34,784 nt of DNA, taken from assembly GCA_022616375.1 (NCBI GenBank), contig JAKEEW010000425.1, positions 1 to 34,784 of the forward strand, in the 5' to 3' direction. A program made the translations under genes and the position numbers. The notes beneath the pieces are model-generated. The model had not been told where the DNA came from. It worked only from the letters and a program-made list of their open reading frames with translations, and did no database searches. Every line of letters starts with the position of its first letter. The stretch's first letter is position 1. The DNA comes from Sporichthyaceae bacterium (lineage in GTDB: Bacteria > Actinomycetota > Actinomycetes > JAKEEW01). This document shows positions 9,301 to 20,868 of the stretch, one piece after another.

Positions 9301-10479
9301 ATGAAGATGCCCGCCGTTCGCCGTCAGCGCGAGGTCCCGTTGCCCGGGATCAGCGCGGTCGCGCGGGTGGACAAGCGGACGAAGAACCTCACCAAACGGC
9401 TTCGCCCCGGCGAGATCGCGGTCATCGACCACCTCGACCTCGACCGGGTCAGCGCCGAGGCGCTGGTGGCCCACCGTCCGGCCGCCGTGGTCAACGCCTC
9501 GGCGAGCATCAGCGGGCGGTATCCCAACCTCGGCCCGGAGATCGTGGTGGCCGCCGGGATCCCACTCGTCGACGAGGTCGGGCCCGACGTGCTGAGCCGG
9601 GTGCACGAGGGTGAGGTGGTCCGGCTCGACGACAACGTGATCTACCGCGGCGAGGTGCCGCTCGCCTACGGCACGCTGCAGAACAAAGAGGCGATTACCG
9701 CCGCGATGGAAGAAGCCAGAGCCGGGCTCTCGGTCCAGCTCGAGGCGTTCGCCGCCAACACCATGGAGTACCTCAAGCGGGAGCGCGAGCTGCTGCTGGA
9801 CGGGGTCGGGGTGCCGGCCATCGACACCAAGCTGGAAGGCAAGCACGCGCTGATCGTGGTCCGCGGCTACAACTACCGCGAGGACATCGCGGCGCTGCGC
9901 CCGTACCTGCGCGAATACCGCCCGGTGATGATCGGGGTCGACGGCGGGGCCGATGCGCTGGTCGAGGCGGGCTACCGGCCGGACATCATCGTCGGGGACA
10001 TGGACTCGGTGTCCGACGCGGTGCTGCGCAGCGGCGCCGAGCTGGTCGTGCACGCATACCGGGACGGCAGCGCGCCGGGGCGGGCCAGGCTGGACCAGCT
10101 CGGACTGCCGTGCGTGACCTTCCCGGCGGCCGGCACCAGCGAGGACATCGCGATGCTGCTCGCAGACGACGCCGGCGCGAGCCTGATCGTCGCGGTCGGC
10201 TCGCACGCCACCCTGGTCGAGTTCCTGGACAAGGGCCGGGCCGGGATGGCCAGCACGTTCCTGACCCGGCTGCGGGTGGGCGGCAAGCTGGTCGATGCCA
10301 AGGGCGTGTCCCGGCTCTACCGCAGCAGCATCTCCACCGGGCAGCTGCTGCTGCTGGTCGGCGCGGCCATCGCGGTCGTGGCGGTAGCGTTCGGCGTCTC
10401 GCCGGCCGGGCGGGCCATCGTGTCCGTGCTGGCGGCGTTGTGGCAGAACGTTCTCTACTGGTTCCAGGGGCTGTTCTAG
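9301..10479 (+). CDS. steA: Cytokinetic-ring protein SteA (TPK-like fold)
   Basis: RVDKRTKNLTKRLRPGEIAVIDHLDLDRVSAEALVAHRPAAVVNASASISGRYPNLGP; GVDGGADALVEAGYRPDIIVGDMDSVSD; C-terminal TM segment. Rv1697-like. Confidence 0.88.
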   Translation: MKMPAVRRQREVPLPGISAVARVDKRTKNLTKRLRPGEIAVIDHLDLDRVSAEALVAHRPAAVVNASASISGRYPNLGPEIVVAAGIPLVDEVGPDVLSRVHEGEVVRLDDNVIYRGEVPLAYGTLQNKEAITAAMEEARAGLSVQLEAFAANTMEYLKRERELLLDGVGVPAIDTKLEGKHALIVVRGYNYREDIAALRPYLREYRPVMIGVDGGADALVEAGYRPDIIVGDMDSVSDAVLRSGAELVVHAYRDGSAPGRARLDQLGLPCVTFPAAGTSEDIAMLLADDAGASLIVAVGSHATLVEFLDKGRAGMASTFLTRLRVGGKLVDAKGVSRLYRSSISTGQLLLLVGAAIAVVAVAFGVSPAGRAIVSVLAALWQNVLYWFQGLF

Positions 10480-11439
10480 TTGATCGACTTCCGCTACCAC
10501 GTGGTCTCTCTGGTGGCAGTCCTGCTGGCCCTGGCCACCGGCATCCTGGTCGGTAGCTCGGTGCTGCAAGGCCCGCTGCTGCAGCAGCTGACCCGGACCA
10601 CCGACCAGCTGCGATCCCACACCGACGACCTGCAGCGCCAGATCCAGGCATTGGAGCGGCGCAAGGCGTTCGCCGAGGCGGCCGCCGACCAGTTCGCCCC
10701 GGATCTCGTCGGCGGTCAGCTTGCCGGCGAGTCGGTCGCGCTGGTGACCCTGCCGGGCAGCAACCAGGACATCACCGAGGCCACCGTGGCCATGCTCGAG
10801 CAGGCCGGTGCCCGGGTCGCCAGCCGGGTCCAGATCGGCGCCAAGTATGCCGACAGCGAGCAGGAGGGCGTGCTCGACGACCTGGTCAACCAGCTTGCCC
10901 CGGCCGGCACCGAGTGGCCGGACGACTCGAGCGTCTACGACCGGGCCGGGCTCGAGCTGGCGACCGCGCTGGTCACCACCGACTTCGTGCCGGCCGGCCA
11001 GCCGTTCGACGACGACGCCACCCAGATCCTCAGCGGGCTGGAGGCCGGCGACTTCATCAGCATGACCGACGACGACTCGGCCGGGCCGGCCACGATGGCG
11101 GTCGTGATGGCCGCACCGGCGTCGGAGCCGGCCGAAGCCGGGCAGCGTGCCACCAACGCCTACCTGGCGCTGGCCAAGGCGCTGGACGAGCGCAGCCGTG
11201 GGGCCGTGGTGGCCGGCTCGGAAGAGGCTGCGGCCGAAGGTGGATTGGTGGCCGCGGTCCGCGCCAACTCGGACGTGGCGAATGTAGTCTCGACCATCGA
11301 CGTGGCCAACACCCCGATCGGCCGCATCGGCGTGGTGTACGCGCTGGAGGAGCAGACCCGGGGTGGCAGCGGGCAGTACGGCATTTCCGGAACCACCGAC
11401 GGCCCACTGCCTGATCTGACCAAGGAGGGCTCACCGTGA
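10480..11439 (+). CDS. steB: SteB / MctB-type (copper transporter annotated) membrane-anchored protein
   Basis: MIDFRYHVVSLVAVLLALATGILVGSSVLQGPLL, coiled coil; immediately follows steA (TTG start abuts the steA stop). Confidence 0.85.
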   Translation: MIDFRYHVVSLVAVLLALATGILVGSSVLQGPLLQQLTRTTDQLRSHTDDLQRQIQALERRKAFAEAAADQFAPDLVGGQLAGESVALVTLPGSNQDITEATVAMLEQAGARVASRVQIGAKYADSEQEGVLDDLVNQLAPAGTEWPDDSSVYDRAGLELATALVTTDFVPAGQPFDDDATQILSGLEAGDFISMTDDDSAGPATMAVVMAAPASEPAEAGQRATNAYLALAKALDERSRGAVVAGSEEAAAEGGLVAAVRANSDVANVVSTIDVANTPIGRIGVVYALEEQTRGGSGQYGISGTTDGPLPDLTKEGSP

Positions 11440-12272
11440 CCGTGACGCGTCGCCTTGCCGCGGCCGCGCTGGGCGCGGGTGCCGCCCGGCTCGCATACCG
11501 CGAGCTGACTCGCCGCCAGCCCGGCGGGTCGGACACCTGGACCAGGAAGAACCACCGGGGCGAGCCGGTCACCCTGCTCGAAGGGCCGGCGCTGGTCGCC
11601 GGCGCGGCCGGGGCGATCGCGCTGGCCCCCGGACTGCCGCCGAAGCTGCGCACCGCGGCGATGCTGGCGGCGGTGTCGGCCGGTGCGCTTGGCAGCTACG
11701 ACGACCTGGCCGGCTCCGGCTCGTCCCGCGGGCTGCGCGGTCACTTCACCGCGCTGGCCAAGGGCGAGGTGACCACCGGGGCGGTCAAGCTGCTCGGGAT
11801 CGGCGCTACCGGGCTGCTCGCCGGCGCCCTGGTGCAGCGCAAGCCGGTGGACAAGCTGCTCGCCGGTGTGGTTATCGCCGGCTCGGCCAACCTGGTCAAC
11901 CTGCTCGACCTGCGCCCAGGCCGGGCGATCAAGGCCGGGCTGATCGCCGGAACCCCGGCAGCCGCCCTGTCCGGCACCGGTGCCGGGGTGCTGGCCGCCG
12001 GCTCGGTCGGCGCCGCGGCCGCGTTGCTGCCGGAGGACCTGGCCGAGAAGGCCATGCTCGGCGACGCCGGCGCCAACGCGCTGGGTGCCGCGCTCGGGGT
12101 AGCCGCCTCGGCTCGTGCCGGCCGCGGCGGGCTGCTGCTTCGGGCGGCCGCCATCGTCGGGCTCACCCTGGCCAGCGAGAAGGCGAGCTTCACCAAGGTG
12201 ATCGCGGCGAACCCGGCGCTGAACGCGATCGACATGCTCGGGCGGCGGCCGGTCCCGACCGGCCCTGAGTGA
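11436..12272 (+). CDS. MraY/WecA-like (PNPT superfamily) membrane protein, divergent
   Basis: GSYDDLAGSGSSRGLRGHFTALAKGEVTTGAVKLLGI, NLVNLLDLRPGRAIKAG, EKAMLGDAGANALGAALG resemble the PNPT motifs DD, NxxNxxD and GDxGS. GTGA overlap with steB. Confidence 0.7.
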   Translation: MTVTRRLAAAALGAGAARLAYRELTRRQPGGSDTWTRKNHRGEPVTLLEGPALVAGAAGAIALAPGLPPKLRTAAMLAAVSAGALGSYDDLAGSGSSRGLRGHFTALAKGEVTTGAVKLLGIGATGLLAGALVQRKPVDKLLAGVVIAGSANLVNLLDLRPGRAIKAGLIAGTPAAALSGTGAGVLAAGSVGAAAALLPEDLAEKAMLGDAGANALGAALGVAASARAGRGGLLLRAAAIVGLTLASEKASFTKVIAANPALNAIDMLGRRPVPTGPE

Positions 12273-14002
12273 GTGCGGACCGGATCCGGGTGAGCCGGAG
12301 CGGTGCGTTCCGGGCACTGGCCGGAGCGGCGCTGCTCATCGCGGTCGTCACCGCGCTGTCGAGGATTGCCGGGTTCGGCCGGCTCGTGGTGTTCTCCCGC
12401 ACGGTCGGCCCGAACTGCCTCGGCGCCGCGTACACCACCGCGAACCAGGTCCCGAACATCGTGTTCGAGATCGTGGCCGGCGGCGCGCTGGCCGGATTGG
12501 TGGTGCCGCTGGTCGCCCCGCTGCTGGCCGGTCGGACCGGCCACAGTGGGCTCGGCGGCGGTGCACTCGGCGGCGGACTCGGCGGCGGTGGACTCGCGCT
12601 CGATGACCGGGAGCAGGCCGGCCGGATCGTCTCCGCGCTGCTGACCTGGTCGCTGCTGATCCTGACCCCGATCGCGCTGCTCGGCCTGTTCCTGGCCACC
12701 CCGATCGTGACCGGGCTGCTCGGGCTGCCGCCGGCCGGGTGCGGCTCGGAGGCGACCGAAGCGGCGGCCCGGATGCTGCTGCTGTTCCTGCCCCAGATCC
12801 CGCTTTACGGAGTGGCTGTGGTGCTGGCCGGGCTGCTCCAGGCGGACCGCAGATTCCTCGGCCCGGCGCTGGCCCCGCTGCTGTCCAGCCTGGTGGTTGC
12901 GGCCAGCTACCTGGTGTTCGCGGCGATCGCGGACGGCCGGCAGGCCGACCTGGCCGCGCTGCCGGTCTCGGCCGAGCTGGTGCTGGCCGGCGGCACCACG
13001 CTGGGCGTGGTCGTGCTCGCCGGCAGCCTGCTGGTCCCGCTGCGCCGGACCGGGGTATCGCTGCGACCGGCGTTGCGGTTCCCGCCCGGCACCGGGCGCC
13101 GAGCAGCGGTGCTGGCCGGCGCCGGAGTGGCCGCGGTGCTGGCCCAGCAACTGGCCACCATCGTGATCATCCGGCTGGCCAACCAGCAGGGCACCGGCGC
13201 GTCGGTGGTGCTGTACTCGTACGCCTGGGCGATCTACCTGCTGCCCTACGCGATCCTTGCGGTGCCGATCGCCACCAGCGCGTTCCCGCAGCTGTCCGCG
13301 ACCGCGGCGGAGCGGGGCGAGCACGGGGAGCAGGGGCCGCCCGGGGATCGGTTCGCCGCCGGGGTGGCCGGCACCAGCCGGGCGGTGCTGCTGGCCGGCT
13401 GCGCCGGAGCCGCGCTGCTGGCGGCGACCGCGATCCCGGTCGCGGTGGTGTTCGTCCAGGGCGCGCCGGGGGCCGGGGTGCCGCCCGACGAGCTGGCCAG
13501 GGCGCTGGTCGCCTGGGCGCCAGGGCTGATCGGATACGCCCTGCTCGCGCACCTGGGCCGGGTGCTGTATGCGAGTGGTCACGGCCGGCAGGCCGCGATC
13601 GGCGCGGTGTCCGGCTGGGCCGTGGTCGCGGTCGCCGATGTGCTGCTGGTCGCCGCGGCCCGGCCGAGCGACGTGGTAGCGGCGCTCGGGATCGGCAACG
13701 CGATCGGGATGACGGTGGCCGCGGTGCTGCTCGGTGCCGCGGTCCGGCGGACCTCGGGACCGGCGGCGCTGGCCGGGATCTGGCGTACCCTGCTCGCCGG
13801 CGTGCTGGCCGCCGGGGTAGCGGCCACGGCCGGCGGCTGGCTGGGGGCGGCCGGCAGCCCTGGACCGGCCGGTAGCGTGCTGCTCGCGATCGCCGCCGCG
13901 ATCGTGGCCGTTGCCGCTTTCGCCGCCGTGGTGTTCGCGCTGGGCGGCCGGGAGATCCGCGCCGGGCTACCGCGCCGTGCTGTCCGGGAGAGCCGGCAGT
14001 GA
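12269..14002 (+). CDS. murJ: MurJ/MviN-family lipid flippase
   Basis: SRIAGFGRLVVFSRTVGPNCLGAAYTTANQVPNIVFEIVAGGALAGLVVPLVAPLL; multi-TM MATE/MOP-like protein. GTGA overlap with upstream gene. Confidence 0.83.
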   Translation: MSADRIRVSRSGAFRALAGAALLIAVVTALSRIAGFGRLVVFSRTVGPNCLGAAYTTANQVPNIVFEIVAGGALAGLVVPLVAPLLAGRTGHSGLGGGALGGGLGGGGLALDDREQAGRIVSALLTWSLLILTPIALLGLFLATPIVTGLLGLPPAGCGSEATEAAARMLLLFLPQIPLYGVAVVLAGLLQADRRFLGPALAPLLSSLVVAASYLVFAAIADGRQADLAALPVSAELVLAGGTTLGVVVLAGSLLVPLRRTGVSLRPALRFPPGTGRRAAVLAGAGVAAVLAQQLATIVIIRLANQQGTGASVVLYSYAWAIYLLPYAILAVPIATSAFPQLSATAAERGEHGEQGPPGDRFAAGVAGTSRAVLLAGCAGAALLAATAIPVAVVFVQGAPGAGVPPDELARALVAWAPGLIGYALLAHLGRVLYASGHGRQAAIGAVSGWAVVAVADVLLVAAARPSDVVAALGIGNAIGMTVAAVLLGAAVRRTSGPAALAGIWRTLLAGVLAAGVAATAGGWLGAAGSPGPAGSVLLAIAAAIVAVAAFAAVVFALGGREIRAGLPRRAVRESRQ

Positions 14003-15159
14003 CCGATCCGGTGGCCGACCCCGCCGCCCACCCGCCGGCCCGATCGCCCCGGGTGCTGCTGGTGCTGGCGACCAGTGCGGGCGGGATCGGCCGGCACGTG
14101 CACTCGACCGCGCTGGCGCTGGCCGAGCGGGGTGTGCCGGTGGCGGTGGCCGGTCCGGCGTCCACCGATGCCGGGTTCGGGTTCCGGGCCAGCGGGATCG
14201 CGTTCCATCCGGTGGAGATCGCCACCACCGCCCGACCCCGGTCCGATCTGATCGCGGCGAACCGGATCCGGCGGCTGGCCGGGGCGGCCGATGTCGTGCA
14301 CGCGCACGGCCTGCGAGCCGGGTTCGTGGCCGGGCTCGGGCTGCGATCACGGCGTGGATCTCCGCCCTTGATCGTTACCTGGCACAACGCGGTGCTGGCC
14401 ACCGGCGCCCGGCGCAGGCTGCTGGCCGGGCTGGAGCGCGCCGTAGCCCGGTTCGCAACGCTGACCCTGGGTGCTTCCACCGACCTGGTGGCCCGGGCCC
14501 GCCAGCTGGGCGCCCGGGACGCCAGGCTCGGCCCGGTATCGGCCCCACCGCTACCGGCCGCTCAGCACGATCGCCGGGCGGTCCGCGCGGAGCTCGGTGC
14601 GGCGGCCGACCGACCCTTGATCGTCGCGGTTGGCCGGCTGGCCCCGCAGAAGTCCTACCCGCTGCTGCTGGCGGCCGCTGCGAGCTGGGCCGGGCGGGAC
14701 CCGGTCCCGCGGGTGGTGATCGCCGGGGAAGGTCCGGAGCGGGCTGGCCTGCAGGCGCGGATCGATGCCGAGAAGCTCCCGGTCCGGCTGCTCGGGCACC
14801 GTGCCGATGTCGCCGACCTGCTCGCTGCCGCCGACCTGGTGGTGCTCACGTCAAGGTGGGAGGCCAGGGCGCTGATCGCCCAGGAGGCGCTACGGGCCGG
14901 CCGGCCGCTGGTCGCCACCGCGGTCGGTGGGGTGCCCGACCTGGTCGGGCCGGCCGCGGTGCTGGTGCCGTACGGGGATCCCGATGCGCTGGCCACCGCG
15001 GTGGCCCGGGTGCTCGACGATCCGGGTGAGGCGGCCCGGCTGGCGGCCGCCGGGCCGGCCCAGGCGGCCGGTTGGCCGACCGAGTCCGACACCGTGGACG
15101 CACTGCTCGAGCACTACCGCCGGCTGGCCGGCGGCCCGCCCGAGCCAGGGACCGGGTGA
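13999..15159 (+). CDS. GT4-family glycosyltransferase
   Basis: LATSAGGIGRHVHSTALALAERG; AVGRLAPQKSYPLLLAAAA; LVVLTSRWEARALIAQEALRAGRPLVATAVGGVPDLVG. GTGA overlap with murJ. Confidence 0.88.
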   Translation: MTDPVADPAAHPPARSPRVLLVLATSAGGIGRHVHSTALALAERGVPVAVAGPASTDAGFGFRASGIAFHPVEIATTARPRSDLIAANRIRRLAGAADVVHAHGLRAGFVAGLGLRSRRGSPPLIVTWHNAVLATGARRRLLAGLERAVARFATLTLGASTDLVARARQLGARDARLGPVSAPPLPAAQHDRRAVRAELGAAADRPLIVAVGRLAPQKSYPLLLAAAASWAGRDPVPRVVIAGEGPERAGLQARIDAEKLPVRLLGHRADVADLLAAADLVVLTSRWEARALIAQEALRAGRPLVATAVGGVPDLVGPAAVLVPYGDPDALATAVARVLDDPGEAARLAAAGPAQAAGWPTESDTVDALLEHYRRLAGGPPEPGTG

Positions 15160-15234
15160 TCCACGGAGCCGAGCCGGCATGTCGGGACCGCGGGTGAGCA
15201 GGGATGTGGCCAGCTCCTGTTAGGCTGGAGGCCC

Positions 15235-16994
<1,760 letters not shown>

Positions 16995-16998
<4 letters not shown>

Positions 16999-17633
16999 CC
17001 GAGCCGGCCGCCCACCGCCCGCAGCCGGCAATGGTCATTCAGGACGAGCCGGAGCGCTGGCCGGTCACACAGCGCACCGTTCGCTACACCGGCCCGGTGT
17101 TCACCGTGGCAACCGACCTGGTCGAGATGCCTGACGGTTCGACCGCGGAGCGCGATCTGGTCGAACGGGCCGGTGCGGTGGCGGCGCTGCCCTACGACGA
17201 GGACACCGACCGCCTGCTGCTGTTGCGGCAGTACCGACATCCCGCCGGCATGGCCCTGTGGGAGCTCCCGGCCGGGCTGTGCGACGTCGCGGACGAGCCG
17301 CCCCGGCAGACCGCGGAACGCGAGCTGTTCGAGGAAGCGCATCTACGGGCCACCGACTGGCGCCGGCTGGTCAGCGTGTACGTCTCGCCCGGGTTGACCG
17401 ACGAGACGTTCCTGATCTACCTGGCCAGGGGCTTGTCCGAGGTGCCGGCCGGCGATCGGCACGTCGGGCAGGCCGAGGAGGCCGTGCTGGTGCCGGCCTG
17501 GGTGGACCGGGCCGACGTGGTCGAGGGCATCCTGGCCGGCCGCCTCGGTAACCCGGCCACGGTGGCCGGTGTGCTCGCCCTGACCGCCGTGCTGGGCCGC
17601 CCAGGTGGCCTCGACGGCCTGGCCAGCGACTAG
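16995..17633 (+). CDS. NUDIX hydrolase (ADP-ribose pyrophosphatase-like, Rv1700-like)
   Basis: [29 protein letters not shown] Nudix box; GTGA overlap with pyrG. Confidence 0.88.
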
Positions 17634-17699
17634 TTCCGCTGCGCGTTCCCGGCCCTACGCAGGGTGTCCGGTCTGGGCGTCAGATCGCCACGAACGGTC

Positions 17700-17752
17700 C
17701 AGTGATCTTCACAACCTGTAAGGCGATGTCGATCACTGTCCGCGGCTAGAAT
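17700..17752 (+). promoter_or_regulatory. Predicted ald promoter with operator-like inverted repeat
   Basis: cagtgatc (17700-17707) / gatcactg (17731-17738) inverted repeat just upstream of TAGAAT (17747-17752). Confidence 0.45.
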
Positions 17753-17846
17753 CGGCGCCGCCACCACGTCGACGGGTGGCTTCGCCGGGTTATCTCGGGG
17801 CCGCCGAGGGCACCCCCACCCCCCTTGACTTAAGGAACTGATCACC

Positions 17847-18962
17847 GTGAAGGTCGGCATCCCCCGCGAAGTCAAGAACCACGAGTACCGGGTCGCGATC
17901 ACGCCGGCCGGGGTGCACGAGCTGGTCCGGCACGGGCACGAGGTGTACGTCGAGCAGAGCGCGGGCGCCGGATCGTCGATCCCGGACGCCGACTTCGTCG
18001 CGGCCGGCGCGCGGATCCTGCCGACCGCGGACGACGTGTGGGGGACCGGCGACCTGATCCTCAAGGTCAAGGAGCCGGTCGGCGAGGAGTACCACCGGAT
18101 GCGGCGTGGGCAGGTGCTGTTCACCTACCTGCACCTGGCGGCATCTCCGGACTGCACCAAGGCGATCCTGGACTCCGGGATCACCGCGATCGCGTACGAG
18201 ACCGTGCAGCGCCCGGACGGCTCGCTGCCGCTGCTGGCGCCGATGTCCGAGGTGGCCGGGCGGCTCGCCCCGCAGGTCGGGGCGTACCACCTGATGCGCC
18301 AGGGTGGTGGCCGCGGCGTGCTGATGGGCGGGGTGTCCGGTGTCTACGCGGCCAAGGTGGTCGTGATCGGGGCCGGGGTGTCCGGCATGAACGCGGCCGC
18401 GATCGCGCTCGGCATGCAGGCCGAGGTGCTGCTACTGGACAAGAACATGGACCGGCTCCGCCAGGCCGACGCGATCTACCAGGGGCACCTGCAGACCGTG
18501 GCCTCCAACGCGTACGAGGTCGAGCGCGCGGTGCTGGACGCGGATCTGGTCATCGGGGCCGTCCTGGTGCCGGGTGCGAAGGCGCCGATGCTGATCTCCA
18601 ACGAGCTGGTGTCCCGGATGAAGCCGGGTTCGGTGCTCGTTGACATCTCGATCGACCAGGGCGGTTGCTTCGAGGACTCGCACCCGACCACGCACGCCGA
18701 GCCGACCTACCCGGTGCACAACTCGCTGTTCTACTGCGTCGCGAACATGCCGGGTGCGGTGCCGCACACCTCCACCTACGCGCTCACGAACGTGACCCTG
18801 CCGTACGCCATCGAGCTGGCCAACTCCGGCTGGCGGGACGCGGTTCGCGCGGACTACCCGCTCGCGCTCGGCCTGAACGCGCACGACGGCCTGCTGACCT
18901 ACGGCCCGGTGGGCGAGGCGCACGGCATCGACGTCGTCGGCCTCGACGCGGTGCTCAGCTAG
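17847..18962 (+). CDS. ald: Alanine dehydrogenase
   Basis: [78 protein letters not shown] aagga. Confidence 0.95.
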   Translation: MKVGIPREVKNHEYRVAITPAGVHELVRHGHEVYVEQSAGAGSSIPDADFVAAGARILPTADDVWGTGDLILKVKEPVGEEYHRMRRGQVLFTYLHLAASPDCTKAILDSGITAIAYETVQRPDGSLPLLAPMSEVAGRLAPQVGAYHLMRQGGGRGVLMGGVSGVYAAKVVVIGAGVSGMNAAAIALGMQAEVLLLDKNMDRLRQADAIYQGHLQTVASNAYEVERAVLDADLVIGAVLVPGAKAPMLISNELVSRMKPGSVLVDISIDQGGCFEDSHPTTHAEPTYPVHNSLFYCVANMPGAVPHTSTYALTNVTLPYAIELANSGWRDAVRADYPLALGLNAHDGLLTYGPVGEAHGIDVVGLDAVLS

Positions 18963-18971
18963 CCTGGCGCT

Positions 18972-19406
18972 GTGGCAAGCGGTCGCATGACGTTGGCGGA
19001 CCTGGTCCGGCTGCGCCGGGCCCGTGACCTGATCGACCGCGAGTACGCCAAGCCGCTCGACGTCCCGGCGCTGGCCCGGGTCGCCCTGATGTCGCCCGGC
19101 CACTTCTCCCGTAGCTTCCGCACCGCCTACGGGGAGACGCCGTACAGCTACCTGATGACGCGCCGGATCGAGCGGGCCAAGGCGCTGCTGCGGCGGGGTG
19201 ACCTGTCGGTGACCGACGTCTGTTTCGAGGTCGGCTGTACCTCGCTGGGATCGTTCAGCACGCGGTTCACCGAACTGGTCGGCGAGAGCCCGAGCACGTA
19301 CCGGGCCCGCCCCCACGACGAGGGCGCCGCCATCCCGGCCTGCGTCGCCAAGATCCACACGCGACCGGTCAGGAACGGAGAAGCCAGGCCCGCCGCCCGC
19401 CCGTAG
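18972..19406 (+). CDS. AraC-family HTH transcriptional regulator (stand-alone HTH)
   Basis: RARDLIDREYAKPLDVPALARVALMSPGHFSRSFRTAYGETPYSYLMTRRIERAKALLRRGDLSVTDVCFEVGCTSLGSFSTRFTELVGESPSTYR. Confidence 0.92.
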   Translation: MASGRMTLADLVRLRRARDLIDREYAKPLDVPALARVALMSPGHFSRSFRTAYGETPYSYLMTRRIERAKALLRRGDLSVTDVCFEVGCTSLGSFSTRFTELVGESPSTYRARPHDEGAAIPACVAKIHTRPVRNGEARPAARP

Positions 19407-19416
19407 CATGACCCGC

Positions 19417-19833
19417 ATGGACATCAAGCTGACGCAGTGCTTCATCGCCGTCGACGATCACGACAGGGCGCTCGCCTTCTACCGGGACGCGCTCGGCCTC
19501 GAGGTGCGCAACGACGTCGGGTTCGAGGGGATGCGCTGGGTGACCGTCGGCTCGCCGTCGCAGCCGGATGTGGAGATCGTCCTCGAACCGCCGGTCGCGG
19601 ACCCGCACGCCTCGTCCGCGGACAAGGAGGCCGCGGCCGAGCTGCTGGCGAAGGGTCTGCTGCGCGGTGTCATCTTCCGGACCGACGACTGCGACGCCAC
19701 GTTCGAGCGGGTCCGCGCCGCGGGTGGTGAGGTGCTGCAGGAGCCGATGGACCAGCCCTACGGCGTCCGCGACTGCGCCTTCCGCGATCCCTCGGGCAAC
19801 ATGCTGCGCTTCAACCAGCCCCGCAGGTCCTGA
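19417..19833 (+). CDS. VOC (glyoxalase/bleomycin resistance-like) protein
   Basis: [45 protein letters not shown]...[22 protein letters not shown]. Start ATG 19417 preferred over 19408 from TAGCAT-N7. Confidence 0.88.
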   Translation: MDIKLTQCFIAVDDHDRALAFYRDALGLEVRNDVGFEGMRWVTVGSPSQPDVEIVLEPPVADPHASSADKEAAAELLAKGLLRGVIFRTDDCDATFERVRAAGGEVLQEPMDQPYGVRDCAFRDPSGNMLRFNQPRRS

Positions 19834-19909
19834 CCGGCTAGCCTGCGCGGCGCGCGAGCCGGCCGGCGCTGAGCCTGCCGTGGGCCCGCCCGGCCGTATC
19901 CTCGATGCC

Positions 19910-20860
19910 GTGTCCGACCAGCTGGCCACCGCGGTGCGCGGATACCTCGACCACCTCGCGGTCGAGCGCGGCCTGGCCCGCAACACGGTCAGCGCCTACC
20001 GCCGCGACCTGGACCGCTACCAGCGCTTCCTGGCCGGCCGCGGGATCACCGACTTCGCCGGCACGGCGGAGGCGGACGTCACCGCGTTCCTGGCCGAGCT
20101 GCGCACCCCAGACGCCGAGCACCGGCCGCTGTCCGCGGCCTCGGCCAGCCGGGCCGTCATCGCGGTCCGCGGGTTGCACCGGTTCGCCGCCAGGGAAGGC
20201 ATCGCCGCTGCTGACCCGGCCCGCGAGGTGCGCCCGCCGGCTCCGCCGATGCGGCTGCCCAAGGCGTTGCCGGTGACCGACGTGATCCGGCTGCTCGACG
20301 CGGCCGGTGCGGGGGAGCCGCCGATGTCGTTGCGCGACCGCGCGCTGCTCGAGCTGCTGTACGGCACCGGCGCCCGGATCTCCGAGCTGGTCGGCGCCGA
20401 CGTGGACGACCTCGACCTGGCCGAGCCGGGCGATGGCGGCCAGCGCCCGGCGCTGCTGAAGGTCCGCGGCAAGGGCAGCAAGGAACGGGTGGTGCCGGTC
20501 GGTTCGTACGCGAAGCAGGCGCTGGCCGCCTATCTGGTCCGGGCCCGTCCGCTGCTCGCGGTCAAAGGCCGGGGCGGGCCGGCACTGCTGCTCAACGCCA
20601 GGGGTGGCCGGCTGACCCGGCAGGGCGCCTGGCAGCTGATCAAGGCAGCGGCCGACCGGGCCGGGCTCGGCGCCGGTGCGGTGTCGCCGCACACGCTGCG
20701 GCATTGCTTCGCGACCCATCTGCTCGACGGCGGCGCCGACGTCCGGGTGGTGCAGGAGCTGCTCGGCCACGCCTCGGTGACCACCACCCAGATCTACACC
20801 CTGGTCACGGTGGACAAGCTGCGTGAGGTGTACGCGGCCGCGCACCCGCGGGCCAGGTAG
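19910..20860 (+). CDS. xerD: Tyrosine recombinase XerD
   Basis: [91 protein letters not shown] 19910 chosen inside ORF 19568-20860. Confidence 0.94.
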   Translation: MSDQLATAVRGYLDHLAVERGLARNTVSAYRRDLDRYQRFLAGRGITDFAGTAEADVTAFLAELRTPDAEHRPLSAASASRAVIAVRGLHRFAAREGIAAADPAREVRPPAPPMRLPKALPVTDVIRLLDAAGAGEPPMSLRDRALLELLYGTGARISELVGADVDDLDLAEPGDGGQRPALLKVRGKGSKERVVPVGSYAKQALAAYLVRARPLLAVKGRGGPALLLNARGGRLTRQGAWQLIKAAADRAGLGAGAVSPHTLRHCFATHLLDGGADVRVVQELLGHASVTTTQIYTLVTVDKLREVYAAAHPRAR

Positions 20861-20868
20861 CCGGCCGG

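Noticed and set aside
11741-13582. 613-aa antisense ORF opposite the MraY-like gene and murJ
   Set aside because: Low-complexity Gln/Gly/Arg-rich translation; the sense strand encodes recognisable membrane proteins with coupled starts.
19910-20860. Tyrosine recombinase as evidence for a mobile element
   Set aside because: Sequence and synteny fit housekeeping XerD; no att repeats or phage/ICE genes nearby.
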